Source: Athripsodes cinereus (lineage: Eukaryota; Arthropoda; Insecta; Trichoptera; Leptoceridae). Taken from it: 64,000 nt of DNA. The notes under the pieces are model-generated. The model was given only the letters and a program-made list of their open reading frames with translations. It was not told the DNA's origin and ran no database searches. The translations under genes and the position numbers were made by a program. Of this stretch, positions 42,401 to 53,519 are shown in pieces (positions within the stretch are counted from its first letter, which is position 1; every line of letters starts with the position of its first letter). Location of the stretch: positions 11,408,001 to 11,472,000 of the forward strand of contig OX388322.1 of NCBI GenBank assembly GCA_947579605.1, written 5' to 3'.

Positions 42401-45350
42401 GTCATAGTATCAATATCCGAAGGAACTTGTTCAAGCAGAAAAGATGCCTCAAGAGAGGTTTTAAAGCTGTCCCAATCAGCCCGCCCAGTGTTAAAACAAT
42501 TTCGACGATTTTTCTTAATATTAATATTAAACTTAACGTTTACTGCTACTTTAATTGGGAAATGATCACTGGAGTAAGGATCTTCCAGAACATGCCATAC
42601 TGTAGATGGAGCTAGGTCAGCAGTGCAAATGGTGAGATCCACGGCACTAGAATTTTGTGTGGGAGGAGAAAAGCGAGTAGGGGATCCGTCGTTGAGGATA
42701 CAAAGCGTATTACTATCTATAAAATCAAGAATAGCTTTCCCACACGAATCTGTAGAGTGGCAACCCCATGAAGTGGAATGTGCATTAAAGTCTCCCAAGA
42801 GTATAAAAGATTTTGAGATTTTGTGAAGCAAATGATTGAAATATGTAAGGTCAAATGGAGTCTTAGGGGGTAGATAAACAGAGACAAAAGATGTTCCAGA
42901 AATGTCCACAGCAACAATTTGGAAATCTGCACGTTTGGGCAATGGGATTCGGATATAGGGGATATCTTCTTCTTCTTCTCGTGCCGTATCAGGTCCCCCC
43001 GACGTTGGCAATCACTCTGGCGAAGGCTTCCCTATCCTGCGCGACCCGGAACAGTTCTCCCACATGTCTCATCCCGGTCCAGTCTCTTATATTGCGCAGC
43101 CAAGACGTTTGCCTTCTACCAGGACCACGCTGCCCCTCAATCTTCCCCATCAGTATCAGCTGGAGCAGACTATACTTATCGCCCCGCAGAACGTGACCCA
43201 GATATGAAATCTTACGGACCTTAACGTCCTTCAGCAGCTGTCTACTGCAATTGGCTCTCCTCAAAACCTCCGAGTTGCTGACCAAATCTGTCCATGGTAT
43301 GCGAAGCATTCTCCTGTGCAACCACATCTCGAATGCCTCCAACCGGTTCATAGTGTGCACTTTCAGGGTCCAAGTTTCTGAGCCATACAGCAGCACAGAC
43401 CACACATAGCACTTCAACATTCTCTGCCTGAGTTTCAAATTTATATTGTCATTGCAGAATATTGATCTCATTTTGTTGAATGAGCTACGGGCTGCTTCAA
43501 TCCTGCACTTCACTTCCACATCTGGGTCCACAGACGACGTAATCATACTACCCAGGTACTTAAATCGATCCACCCTCTCCAGCAGCTCACCATTGAGTTG
43601 CAATGTTATAGCGGAGTAATCTGCTCTGCTAAATGCCATCCACTTCGTCTTCTTTTTGTTGATATTAAGGCCTAATTCTTCTCCTGCGTTATTAATGTTT
43701 ATAAGGAGCTTCTGGAGATCTGCGATGCTATCGGCCAGGATGACAGTGTCATCGGCGTATCTTATATTATTGATGCATTCGCCATTGACCTTTACTCCCA
43801 TTGTCGAGTTTTCTAGAGCCTTCTTAAAAACATAATTGGAGTACATGTTGAAGAGCAGCGGTGACAATATGCAACCCTGACGTACGCCTCTTTTAATGTC
43901 AATTTCTTCTGAGGAGGCATCACCGACTTTAATTTTGGCAGTTTGGAACCAGTAAAGATTTCGGATAAAGTTCCTATCTTTGTCATCTACGTTGCATTCC
44001 TCCAACATTTGCATTAACTCGGTGTGTTTGACTCTATCAAAAGCCTTCTCGTAATCAATGAAACAAGCAAACACATCTTTCCGCTGGTCTCGACATTTCT
44101 GCAGTAGGATGTTTACTGCCATTAATGCTTCTCTTGTTCCAAAGGCATTCCTGAAACCAAACTGGGATTTGTCGAGATCTTGTTCGCATTTGTTCCTTAT
44201 TCGAGCGTGAATGATTTTAAGAAACAGTTTCAGCACGTGACTCATAAGGCTTATCAATCGATAGTCGCTGCATTTCTTAGGGTGTTGTTTTTTGGGTAGA
44301 GTTATGAAAGTCGATTTCAACCAGTCGTGGGGGATTACCCCCGTGTCGTAAATTTTATTGAAAAGCCTCAGTAGACGATCCACATTATCCTCATCAATGA
44401 GCTTTAGTACCTCCACAGGAATTTCGTCTGGGCCGCAGGCCTTTCTATTTTTGGATGTTGCGATTGCATGAAGTAACTCAGACCGTAAAATTGGTGGTCC
44501 TTCCTGAGATTCACTATTTCTGGTATCAGTAGGTCTCTGATCTTCAAAAAGGTTTCGAATATAATCTTCCCAAGTCTTAAGGATGTCTTTTTCATCTAAT
44601 ATAAGTTTATTATTGTCATCAAACAAGCAACTGGGTGCTATTTTCTGTGTTCTGTTGGACATTTCCTTAAGTTTCTTGTGCATTTCGAAAGGGTTATGCT
44701 GTCGATCAAGAGCCTCTAGTTCTTCACATTCTCGTTTCATCCACTCCTCTTTAGCCTTTTTAACTTCCCTCTTGACGGTGCGTTGTAATGTTTTATACGC
44801 TGTAGGATTATTTTTAAGTAGTCTCCGCTCCTCCATGAGTTTTAGAATGTGTTCCGTCATCCAGATTTGTCTTCTTGGTGTATTGTTAGACTCCAACTTG
44901 TTTTTACACACAGTGTTTATTTGCTCTTTCAGACAATTCCACTGATCTTCTACAGTCATGTCATCATAATTTTGTGCTACTTGACTCAATTTGCTGTTAA
45001 GATTCCTTGTAAACTCATTTTTAACAGAAGGACAATTCAATTTACCAACGTCAATCCTCCTTGAGTTCTTCTGTTTCACTAAGGTTTTAAGTCTTAGAAT
45101 AGGGGATATCAGACTTTATAAACAAAGCTGCACCCCCTTTTCCATCCAAACGATCATCACGAACAGACATGTATCCGGGCAGATTAAAAAGGGATTCTGG
45201 ATGTAACCATGTTTCAGAAATGGCTGCGACGGAAATGTCAAATTTTTTTATGAGTGATATTGCTTCGCTTCTATTTGAAACGATACTTCGGCTGTTCCAT
45301 TGGATAATATTGAGCTTTGAAAAACTAGCTTTTGTCTTGTTGGTCACCAT
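39487..45350 (-). CDS. I-type LINE ORF2 (endonuclease, RT, RNase H), interrupted
   Basis: Read in two blocks, 45350-45099 and 42966-39487, about 1,240 residues together. The first block starts the APE-type endonuclease (LNIIQWNSRSIVSNR, AAISETWLHPE) and ends at DIPY, encoded by the duplicated target. The second has LLGDFNAHSTSWG and SSDHFPI, the RT boxes CFADISSAYDNV, GLPQGSVLSPLLFNIY and YADDLVIY, and an RNase H domain with IFTDGSK, TAECIAMKEAL, IYTDSLSLL and GNEAVDRLAK. It ends with a CxC...H...C segment (CECGTNEESLDHVFFECPKY). RNase H after RT separates it from RTE and CR1 and fits the I group. The block after the insertion is open for 1,160 codons. Confidence 0.9.
42967..45098 (-). mobile_element. 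RTE-type LINE nested in I-type ORF2
   Basis: ATAGGGGATATC flanks it exactly (42955-42966 and 45099-45110), a 12-bp target duplication. It is 5'-truncated just after where the endonuclease would end, and its 3' end on the minus strand is a (GAA)n tail (TTCTTCTTCTTCTCG at 42966-42980 on the plus strand). It has the same orientation as its host. Confidence 0.95.
42989..45079 (-). CDS. RTE reverse transcriptase, 5'-truncated, frame intact
   Basis: 696 residues without stops. The RT boxes are KACGPDEIPVEVLK, SQFGFRNAFGTREALM, CFIDYEKAFDRVKH, RGVRQGCILSPLLFN and IRYADDTVILADS, followed by FKYLGSMITSSVDPD, SVLLYGSETWTLK and ISYLGHVLRGDKYSLL, ending FARVIANVGGT. The endonuclease is missing. The product differs clearly from the RTE at 36 kb, so at least two RTE lineages are present. 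It is closely related to the fragment at 54.6-55.7 kb. Confidence 0.92.
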   Translation of the reverse strand: MKQKNSRRIDVGKLNCPSVKNEFTRNLNSKLSQVAQNYDDMTVEDQWNCLKEQINTVCKNKLESNNTPRRQIWMTEHILKLMEERRLLKNNPTAYKTLQRTVKREVKKAKEEWMKRECEELEALDRQHNPFEMHKKLKEMSNRTQKIAPSCLFDDNNKLILDEKDILKTWEDYIRNLFEDQRPTDTRNSESQEGPPILRSELLHAIATSKNRKACGPDEIPVEVLKLIDEDNVDRLLRLFNKIYDTGVIPHDWLKSTFITLPKKQHPKKCSDYRLISLMSHVLKLFLKIIHARIRNKCEQDLDKSQFGFRNAFGTREALMAVNILLQKCRDQRKDVFACFIDYEKAFDRVKHTELMQMLEECNVDDKDRNFIRNLYWFQTAKIKVGDASSEEIDIKRGVRQGCILSPLLFNMYSNYVFKKALENSTMGVKVNGECINNIRYADDTVILADSIADLQKLLININNAGEELGLNINKKKTKWMAFSRADYSAITLQLNGELLERVDRFKYLGSMITSSVDPDVEVKCRIEAARSSFNKMRSIFCNDNINLKLRQRMLKCYVWSVLLYGSETWTLKVHTMNRLEAFEMWLHRRMLRIPWTDLVSNSEVLRRANCSRQLLKDVKVRKISYLGHVLRGDKYSLLQLILMGKIEGQRGPGRRQTSWLRNIRDWTGMRHVGELFRVAQDREAFARVIANVGGT

Positions 45351-46599
45351 TATGATTTTTATGAATAGAAGTGAGTATTGAAGGAAGAGAGGCAGCGATG
45401 GACGGTAAAGAATTGGGTTGTGACATTAGTTGAAAGAATAATTGCATAAAACAATTCAAAATAGTTTGGAGGTCAGAAGTTGAGGGTTTTGGATTGTCTG
45501 GGGTGGAATTGCCATTTAAGGCACATCCGTCTACAGGATTCGAAGCTTGGCCATTTTTGTAGAATAGGAGGTTTTCGTGTTCAGTGTTAATTGGTTTGTT
45601 GTGAATGGGTGGGTGGTGATTTTTCGTTGTTTTTGAAATTTTAGTGACAGTAGATGATTGAGTAGGGGAAGATTGAGGAGCAGATGCAACTTTTTCTGCA
45701 AAACTGGATATTGCAGGAAGATGACGAGTAGATGCTTCTTTGTAGGAAATATTGTCCATAGACATTGAGTGCTTAATATTTTTTTGGCGGGTGAGTTCTG
45801 GGCAGGATAGACTAGATGCATTATGTGAACCATTGCAATTGACACATTTAGCCAACGTAGAAGTGCATTCCTCTCCGAAATGGGCTTCTCCACATTTGAA
45901 ACAACGAGGATTTGATCTACATTGTGTCTTTTGGTGACCAAATCGGCAGCACCCAAAACACAAGACGGTTGGAAATACATATTGCTCTGTTTTCATTGAG
46001 ACATGATACAGGTATACGTGTGGGGGTAACTTCTGACCCTCAAAGCTCAGTACGACCGACCTTGAAGGACGCCACTCTACTGTCCCTGAAGAAGAATCCT
46101 TGAAATTAAGGCGACGCGCCTTTATTACTTTACCATAGCCGTAAGGCACCTCCGTAGCTTCCACTATCTCTTCAATTGAGATGTCGATAGAAACACCTCT
46201 TACTATACCCATTTTGTGGAGCTTAAAAGATGGGATGTAACACTTCAGGTTATTTGCTGACAGGAAATTAGATGTTAAGAAGTCATTTGCTGCAAGAGCC
46301 GATTTGAATGTTAGAGAAATTTTATTTCTCGCCTCTACCTTAACTCCACCTGTCGCTATGTTTTTTATTCCCGAATTGCATAACAATTTCCCGAATGCCA
46401 TTGGATCCATATGTTTACTTGGATCCTGATTTTGTACGAATATTAAATATGGGCCAGGGGCCTCCAAACTATACAACTCCAATGGCCTTTCCGTAACACC
46501 ACTTGGAGAAAAAGGCATCTTCGAAGGGTGAACGCTCGTAAGCTCGTTAGGTGATCTTGATCTTTTTCTTAAATCAGGAGGCTCCGAAGGAGCCTCCAT
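45325..46599 (-). CDS. I-type LINE ORF1, nucleic-acid-binding (gag-like) protein
   Basis: 424 residues, intact. The N-terminal half is an RRM-like gag region (LIFVQNQDPSKHMDPMAFGK, then GGVKVEARNKISLTFK). Three zinc knuckles follow at about residues 215-265: CFGCCRFGHQKTQC, CFKCGEAHFGEEC and CVNCNGSHNASSLSC. The C-terminal third is Ser/Pro/Asn-rich. ATG at 46599 opens MEAPSEPPDLRKRSR. The end overlaps ORF2's start by 26 bp, which suggests translation coupling or reinitiation as in other I-type LINEs. It coats the element RNA in the RNP. Confidence 0.9.
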   Translation of the reverse strand: MEAPSEPPDLRKRSRSPNELTSVHPSKMPFSPSGVTERPLELYSLEAPGPYLIFVQNQDPSKHMDPMAFGKLLCNSGIKNIATGGVKVEARNKISLTFKSALAANDFLTSNFLSANNLKCYIPSFKLHKMGIVRGVSIDISIEEIVEATEVPYGYGKVIKARRLNFKDSSSGTVEWRPSRSVVLSFEGQKLPPHVYLYHVSMKTEQYVFPTVLCFGCCRFGHQKTQCRSNPRCFKCGEAHFGEECTSTLAKCVNCNGSHNASSLSCPELTRQKNIKHSMSMDNISYKEASTRHLPAISSFAEKVASAPQSSPTQSSTVTKISKTTKNHHPPIHNKPINTEHENLLFYKNGQASNPVDGCALNGNSTPDNPKPSTSDLQTILNCFMQLFFQLMSQPNSLPSIAASLPSILTSIHKNHNGDQQDKS

Positions 46600-46860
46600 C
46601 TTGATATGTAAAGACGCTAATATGTGAAGAACTTATACAGTATTTTAAAAAGAAAAATAAATGGTAAGAAAAATAATAAAAGAAAAAAAAAAAACTTATC
46701 GACCGCCCCTCTCCGCTCCCTAGAAGCAGCAACAACAACAAAAAATAATTATGAACAAAAATAACAGCACTGTAAGCACGCTATAACAAAAAACACGACT
46801 GCCCGCAACAAGAAGCCAGCAACGAATCCGAATTTTCATTTATATGTATGTCAACAAGAG

Positions 46861-48165
46861 AAAACAATACGAAATTAATATTTATTTCTATTTTCTGCGT
46901 AGATGCATTCGTAACCTATAGACATAGAAATTAAATAAATAACATCAGTACTGTCATTACATTACAATCTGTTATTAAATTATTATAAAGATATTAATCA
47001 AATTATGTACTATAGTAATTAGTGACACGACAAGGCACAGAATACAAGGAATATTGAATGTAGGTTTAAACCAGAATCGTCATCTTTTTTCTTGATATTA
47101 TTCTTTCATAGCAAATAAAATGTAAAAACGAAGAATTCGCATGGTGCGAGGGATAGAATAGGATAATTTATGATAGTACAGTGTAATATGATGCACTTAC
47201 TACTAGTTATATCTGAACAGTATTATGTAGTTGTACCTAATAGAGTAGTTTTTATAAAGAAGAACATAATTTATACATATTATGTACTTCTGAAAATTAA
47301 TTGCGGTTGAAGTAATATCTTTAGAAATATGAAATAGTAACGTGTTAATTGATTTCTAAGAATAAAAGTTCAATTGTGAAATAATGTAAGTATATCCATT
47401 TCCCGTTTCCATGGAAACACCATCACCGAATTCGCTACAAACGTGATATCTTTTGCCTTTTAATTTAAGTTCTCTACGATAAAATAATACCTATTTGTAA
47501 AATTATTTACCTACCAGTAAGAAAATGTAAATAATTGTGTGTCTATAACTAATACTTTAGCAGAGAGTACGGGTAAATATTTCTTCTGGCAATGAAAAAT
47601 AATATTATTATGTACCTACCTACTACAGTCTCTCTTCAAACAATAGTGGAAATGTCTGCATACTTTATACTATTCCCTCTACAGCAATATAAATAAAGTG
47701 ATGCTTCTCTATTGCATTCTTGGTTTCCGTATGAAATGGCATTAACACCGTAAATAACAATAGAAAACATTGCAAACAAAACCGCGACCTTTATACGAGT
47801 ACAAACTCCAACAAATATATTTCTATCTACTGGAGATATTATATATTGACATTGTAAACTACATATTATATTATATTGCCTCTACTCTACTCCTGTGAAA
47901 ATCAATTCAATGGAACGATAGTATTGAGGAAGTCTAAGTTTGTTTATGAAATGGTGCTTCTTTTCTAGTTCACTTTCATTGAAATTAAGATCTGAATATA
48001 TTAATTTATAATTTATATTATTGTCTATAATTAATAAGAAGCGGAGGAATAATCAATCCATTATTGTCAAATGTTACAAGGGAAACGAAACGCTTTCAAT
48101 AATCTTTAAAGAAACCATAAAACAGAAGTGTAATAGAAGGTATTTAGGTTTTATTATTCACTTTG
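46861..48165. other. AT-rich, no gene recognised
   Basis: Nothing coding and no element ends were noticed between the I-type LINE and the LINE fragment at 48.2 kb. Confidence 0.4.
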
Positions 48166-48177
48166 AATTACTAAGAA

Positions 48178-48561
48178 ACATTGCGAGTAAGAAATGAGGA
48201 TATTAGAAGAATGAGTGGATGCAAGAAGAGTGTTGTGGATAGAATGCGTGTAAATAAATTGAGATGGTTTGGTCATGTGGAGCGAATGGATGGTGTAAGA
48301 TTGACGAAGAGGGTATATTTATCTGAAAGAGAGGATGTGAGAAAGCGCGGACGTCCAAGAACTACGTGGCTTGACCACGTGGATCAAATTCTCAAGGACG
48401 GTCGCGTGTTAAGTAGGAGGAATCGGCGTGCATGTATGAGAAACTGGATGAATGTAGAGGAAGCGAAAGAAGTATGTAAGGATAGATCGACATGGCGTTC
48501 CGTTCTCTCTGTCTACCCCACCTGGTACACGGCGTGAGGGTATAGTATAGTATAGTATAGT
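48178..48561 (+). mobile_element. 5'-truncated RTE-like LINE with 12-bp duplication
   Basis: Encodes 118 residues of an RTE-like C-terminus: MRVNKLRWFGHVERMDGVRL, KRGRPRTTWLDHVDQILKDG and WMNVEEAKEVCKDRSTWRS, to a stop at 48535. The tail is (TATAG)n. AATTACTAAGAA lies at 48166-48177 and 48562-48573, an exact target duplication, so this 384-bp piece is a complete, severely truncated insertion. The frame is uninterrupted, which suggests it is young. Confidence 0.88.
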
Positions 48562-48570
48562 AATTACTAA

Positions 48571-48612
48571 GAATCGGCAAGTGTATGTCTAAGAATCGGC
48601 AAGTGTATGTCT
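48571..48612. repeat. Direct duplication of about 21 bp
   Basis: AAGAATCGGCAAGTGTATGT occurs twice in a row directly after the LINE target duplication, possibly repair-associated. Confidence 0.8.
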
Positions 48613-49434
48613 TACGACATTGGTAATGAAATTATATTGTCAGGAATTTAGGACTTTGTAAAAACATATTTATTTATTAAGACGATTAATAGATATTCTT
48701 GTTTAAATTAACACATAATCTTAATATACATAATATGTACCTATCAATAGTTTTGAAGGAAATACCTGCACAACAATGTACAGATTCAGGTGGGTGGGTA
48801 TAGCACTTGGTAGCATCTTTGCAAATTAATAACTAATAAAGGTAGGTGGGTATACTTACTTAGTTAGGGTAACGAGTTTTTTTTACGTTTTAAATTTCAT
48901 TACTCAGAGGTCTGATTATGTGGTTATTTAATTAATAGACCTCTTATAATATTTCCTAGAACTTAAACAAGGAAAATAGTTAAAACAAGTAAGTTATAGT
49001 TATCTAGGAATGCGCTCAAACTTGATACGAGTACAGTTATCGGTTATTGCTGTTTACATATTATAATATATTTTGTTCCTACATATTCCTAAATACTAAT
49101 ACTACTTGGTTACAACGGCTAATAACTTGGGCGACTGAGTATCTACAACAATCTTCTATACCTTATATTGTGAACGTTTGCATTATAACATTGCGTGTAT
49201 TGCAAGAAGGTTTCTGTGGATTCCTATAAGATTTCTGATTGAACGATCACCTATGGATACTTGGTAATCGTTATAATTTAACGTGGAAAACAGTTTCCAT
49301 GAGTACCTCCAATACTTACTCTAAATAGTTCAAGTTGTAACCATAGTGAAAACATGAATATTTGCACGGGAATATAAGGTATTATAATTATACATGTTAT
49401 ATAGATATATAATATAATATATATTACTGTAATG
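48613..49434. other. AT-rich, no gene recognised
   Basis: No frame or repeat was noticed. Confidence 0.4.
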
Positions 49435-49545
49435 CCATAACTCACCCTCTGTACATTGAATTGTATAACAGATATTTTCTATGATAAATGTTTTAATTTG
49501 TATTATTGTAAACAATGTACAGTGAAGAATAAAATAAATAAATAT
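49435..49545 (+). mobile_element. CR1-type LINE 3' end
   Basis: ACTCACCCTCTGTACATTGA, then ACAATGTACAGTGAAGAATA and (AAATA)n match the 3' UTR end of the CR1 at 7280-7390 (ACTCGCCCTCTGTATATTGA, AATGTATAGTAAAGAATGAA). Only the last 110 bp are present. Confidence 0.65.
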
Positions 49546-49825
49546 TATGTAGCATTTTTATTTGTTTTTCTAATTTCGTAACTTCTTTGTGAAAATATTA
49601 TAGATCGAATTGAAAAATAATTGATCCATGTCATGACATTCATGACCGTTTTTTGTATAAAACATGTAGCTCTACGGTGCACATACTGAAAAGATTATAG
49701 CAAATGTTTAAACATACTAACAAAAAAACAAAATAGGCCAATAACAATATTGACAGTGTGGAATAATTTTAGTCTGGCATATTAATGTCGGAATAACGCT
49801 AATCTCTGTTTGTGAGTAATATGTT

Positions 49826-50012
49826 ATTTTTTTTTTTTTTAAAAAAGATATATCTGGGTTTTTGTTATAAACCCAAATACAACCTTATACACCTTTCACA
49901 GTAAGCTACTAAAAGCTTGTGTCGTGAAAGGGGAGTTTGCCGGCACCTGGTATCGAACCACGGACCCCATGTTCACGAGGCCGAGACTCTACCTCCAGGC
50001 TATCGACGAACG
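49826..50012 (-). mobile_element. tRNA-derived SINE, copy 2 (most complete)
   Basis: Minus strand: A-box-like TAGCCTGGAGGTAGAG, B box GTGGTTCGATACCAGG, then TTTCACGACACAAGCTTTTA, CTTACTGTGAAAGGTGTATA, GTATTTGGGTTTATAACAAA and an A-rich tail of about 20. The A and B boxes are about 35 bp apart, as in a tRNA gene. About 175 bp long. Confidence 0.88.
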
Positions 50013-51510
50013 AACATTTAGTCATAGATATAATATATTATAATGCAATTTGAAACAAGTCTTCCTTTCTACTACCTTAACTTTACCTCCAGGCTGCTGA
50101 CAAACTCAACATAAAAGTTTCAATTAAATAGCTCTGTTTTATTATCTGTTTTATAGCTATGTTTTATTGCTATCTATTTTATTAATTTTTTAATTTATTT
50201 TTGGCATAAGCCTTTTACATACTAAAATATTATCATAGTACATAATTGAATGTATACAATAAAAAATACATACCACAATTTGATCAAATACAAAAGAAAA
50301 ATAGAAGAAACAGTACAAAAACAATAAATTGCAGTGGTAAAGATGTCAATATTTTAAAATTTTGGTCAATAACAATAAATGTTCTGGAGACGACCAAAAA
50401 TAAATAATAATAAGCGTGACATTTGAATAAAAAATATTTATTTATTTCATTTTTAACATCTCCCGTGGGTCCTTTAGTAAGTAACACCTACAAACAAATT
50501 AATTTTACAAATTGTAGTAAAGTAAGATCATCTAAACGTCTCGCATTCAATCTTATTCTATTCGCTAAATATGCGAATCAGGTTGAAATTGTTTGTGTAA
50601 AACACCACATATTATCTACTTATAGAGTTATGTAGGTAGTAGGTACCTACCTAAAACATACACGCACAGGCTAATGCACTTTGCATAGTGTTGGTATCAA
50701 GACATTCTACATGTTAATGTATTTCTCCCATTAATAACAATAATAATACCTAAGACATATACTATATCCGTTATTCACTAAATCTATATAGATAATGATG
50801 GAGTCATTTAAATAATATATTATTTAGCTTTTATCTAAAACAATGACTAGATGTTAGTAATGTGGTTGACGAAAATGTTACATCTTTCCATGACAAATCA
50901 ATGCGAATGCTCAATATAAAGAAAAAATAATGTAATTTTAATAACAGCCATGAACTTGACATTAGCGTGCCGTGTATTTCATTGTCTTGTCTGTTTTCTA
51001 CATAGCACATAGCACAATACATACCACTATTTACAGTCATGCTTATAATCTTGGAAACATTTTGTTTGCACTTATCAATGGTAAATATTATAAATTCACA
51101 CTTTACCAACATTATGTACCTACATTGTATAAGAAACTCATAGTTTCATTTTAATTTCAGATCATTTTTAAAATTTTAATTCTTATTTCTTCTTTATAGA
51201 TTTGTTATTTCCACTTACTGTGTTTAGATGCGTGTTCACCGATAACGATTGAATTAATTTTGATGAATAATTGACGATGCCACAAATCACTTGTTTCGAA
51301 TGGATTGCCAGAATTAATAAAAATTGCCACTAGATCAAATTAATATTAATTACATGCATAGTTTTAGTAAGAAAGAACAAACTATTAGTTTAATGGTAAA
51401 ATCGCAAGATTACACAGGTACCTACTATTTATTCATTCCATTACTTTATATTCGTAAATCGTATTAAGAACACAAACTTGTTCATAATTATATTAATGGC
51501 ATGCTGTGCA
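50013..51510. other. AT-rich, no gene recognised
   Basis: Only short chance frames. Nothing matches the repeat families seen elsewhere in the window. Confidence 0.4.
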
Positions 51511-52150
51511 CAGCTCCCGAAATCGAGTGAATTGAAATAAATTTCTTCATCTTTACCTTCATGGTACAGCTCCCGAAATCGAGTGAATTGAAATAAATTT
51601 CTTCATCTTTACCTTCATGGTACAGCTCCCGAAATCGAGTGAATTGAAATAAATTTCTTCATCTTTACCTTCATGGTACAGCTCCCGAAATCGAGTGAAT
51701 TGAAATAAATTTCTTCATCTTTACCTTCATGGTACAGCTCCCGAAATCGAGTGAATTGAAATAAATTTCTTCATCTTTACCTTCATGGTACAGCTCCCGA
51801 AATCGAGTGAATTGAAATAAATTTCTTCATCTTTACCTTCATGGTACAGCTCCCGAAATCGAGTGAATTGAAATAAATTTCTTCATCTTTACCTTCATGG
51901 TACAGCTCCCGAAATCGAGTGAATTGAAATAAATTTCTTCATCTTTACCTTCATGGTACAGCTCCCGAAATCGAGTGAATTGAAATAAATTTCTTCATCT
52001 TTACCTTCATGGTACAGCTCCCGAAATCGAGTGAATTGAAATAAATTTCTTCATCTTTACCTTCATGGTACAGCTCCCGAAATCGAGTGAATTGAAATAA
52101 ATTTCTTCATCTTTACCTTCATGGTACAGCACCCGAAATTGGGTGAAATA
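51511..52150. repeat. 56-bp minisatellite, 11 copies plus a partial
   Basis: Units begin CAGCTCCCGAAATCGAGTGA and end TTTACCTTCATGGTA, starting at 51511 and every 56 bp to 52071, followed by a diverged partial unit at 52127 (CAGCACCCGAAATTGGGTGA). The complete units look identical. 56 is not a multiple of three, so no long frame crosses it. Confidence 0.95.
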
Positions 52151-52955
52151 TGAACAAGCTTCTTCCATTCCAAACAATTTCGTGTCAACATACTTGTACA
52201 ACATTTGATTGTCATGTATAATTATGTAGAAACAAACAATAAACGTCACTAACGTAAAAATACTCATAGATAATATATGTATCCCACAAGATGTGTAAAA
52301 AGTTGAAATATTATTGTCTAATTTATGTATCATTAGGTTACCGCCAAAGGTTTCTAATCGACAGAAGATAATTAAACTTCTTCTAGTCGCCATAAGAATC
52401 CGTACTAGGTACCTATATCTTCCAATAATTCTACTCCATCCTATGTATTATTCATTATATTATATTATATTGTGAGACCTTGTGTAAGATATTCCATATA
52501 TTTCATGAAATTGAATGCCGTATCAAACATCATTATTGATTTTTTTTACAATCTCAATACAAAAAAAATGTTTTTATTTTACCCCCGGGCTGCATCGAAA
52601 AACCAATAAACTTTGTATTAAATCATTATTATATTATTACCTACAGATAATATTCGAAAAGATAAAACTTTCCTATCTTATTTTATAATGCCATCTTAAA
52701 TAAAATTTAACAACTTCACATTGTGTTTTTAGTTTATGATAACTTTTGTTGAACGCAAATATCTCTATTTCATATCGGCAATTTTCAAAATTATATTCCT
52801 CACTGCATCAATAAACTTGGCAATATGTTGATAAACAATTTTGCATGATCATCCGTGGGTACTCAGAACCAAAATAGTTTATCTAAGTTTTTCAGAGTTC
52901 TGTAAAATTCTAATATTGGTAAAATATCATTGTTGGTAGATATTCAACATTTTCA
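52151..52955. other. AT-rich, no gene recognised
   Basis: A minus-strand frame ending in the minisatellite (52393 down to 52007) has no recognisable content and borrows repeat sequence. No other feature is seen. Confidence 0.4.
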
Positions 52956-52959
52956 ATTT

Positions 52960-53070
52960 GACATGCTACCTACCCTGAATGTCTTATTTTTTCCTGTTAC
53001 ATGCTGGTAAATTCATCACATGCAGTGAGTTCGCTGGCTATCTCACTTGTGGGAGATACTATGATAGCAA
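52960..53070 (+). repeat. Short dispersed element with TAG-type tail, copy 6
   Basis: CTACCTACCCTGAATGTCTT, CATGCAGTGAGTTCGCTGGC, CTCACTTGTGGGAGATACTA and TGATAGCAAAG match 8466-8600 with about the same spacing. Confidence 0.6.
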
Positions 53071-53519
53071 AGATGAATATAATTATGTAGATAAGATCCG
53101 ATTAAGGAGGTGATTTCATTTGTATCTCAAATTCCTTGTAGGTAATAATATTGTTTTAGTTATGTGAATTTTCCCTGGTCCAAGAATTAAGAATGAACCG
53201 TGATTTTGGTTATAAATAATATCTTTTTTTTGGTCCCAACCCTTTAGGGGTAATCGCGGGTCATCGCCAGTCCAGGCCAGGCCAAAAATAGTGAGAGCCA
53301 CGCAGCCCATTCGGGAATGCAATGCTTTTAGTATTTTCTTGCATACCCAAATATATTCAGGTAGACAACAATTAACTGGAGTGTCTACCTCACACGATGA
53401 TCATTAGTTCAAAATAATCTTTATCCGTGGATTTATATAGATCTTGAAAACCATACAAAGTATCAAAAATCTAAACGTAAGAAAAAAACCTAATAATTCA
53501 ACATAAAATATAATTTAGA

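Larger units (their letters stand above)
39400..46860 (-). mobile_element. I-type LINE with both ORFs, split by a nested RTE
   Basis: ORF1 (46599-45325) and ORF2 (45350-39487) overlap by 26 bp. ORF2 is cut by an RTE insertion with 12-bp duplications (42967-45098); apart from it no stop or frameshift is seen, so the element was probably functional when hit. The 5' leader extends to about 46860 and holds an A-rich run near 46680-46700. The exact ends are not resolved. Confidence 0.82.

Noticed and set aside
39031..45380. Many frames antisense to the three LINEs
   Set aside because: They are shadows of the long LINE frames and contain no motifs of their own.
53116..53322. Minus-strand frame MHSRMGCVALTIFGLAW...
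   Set aside because: GC-richer than its surroundings but no domain, splice site or repeat match was found; it could be a LINE scrap, but nothing supports a call.
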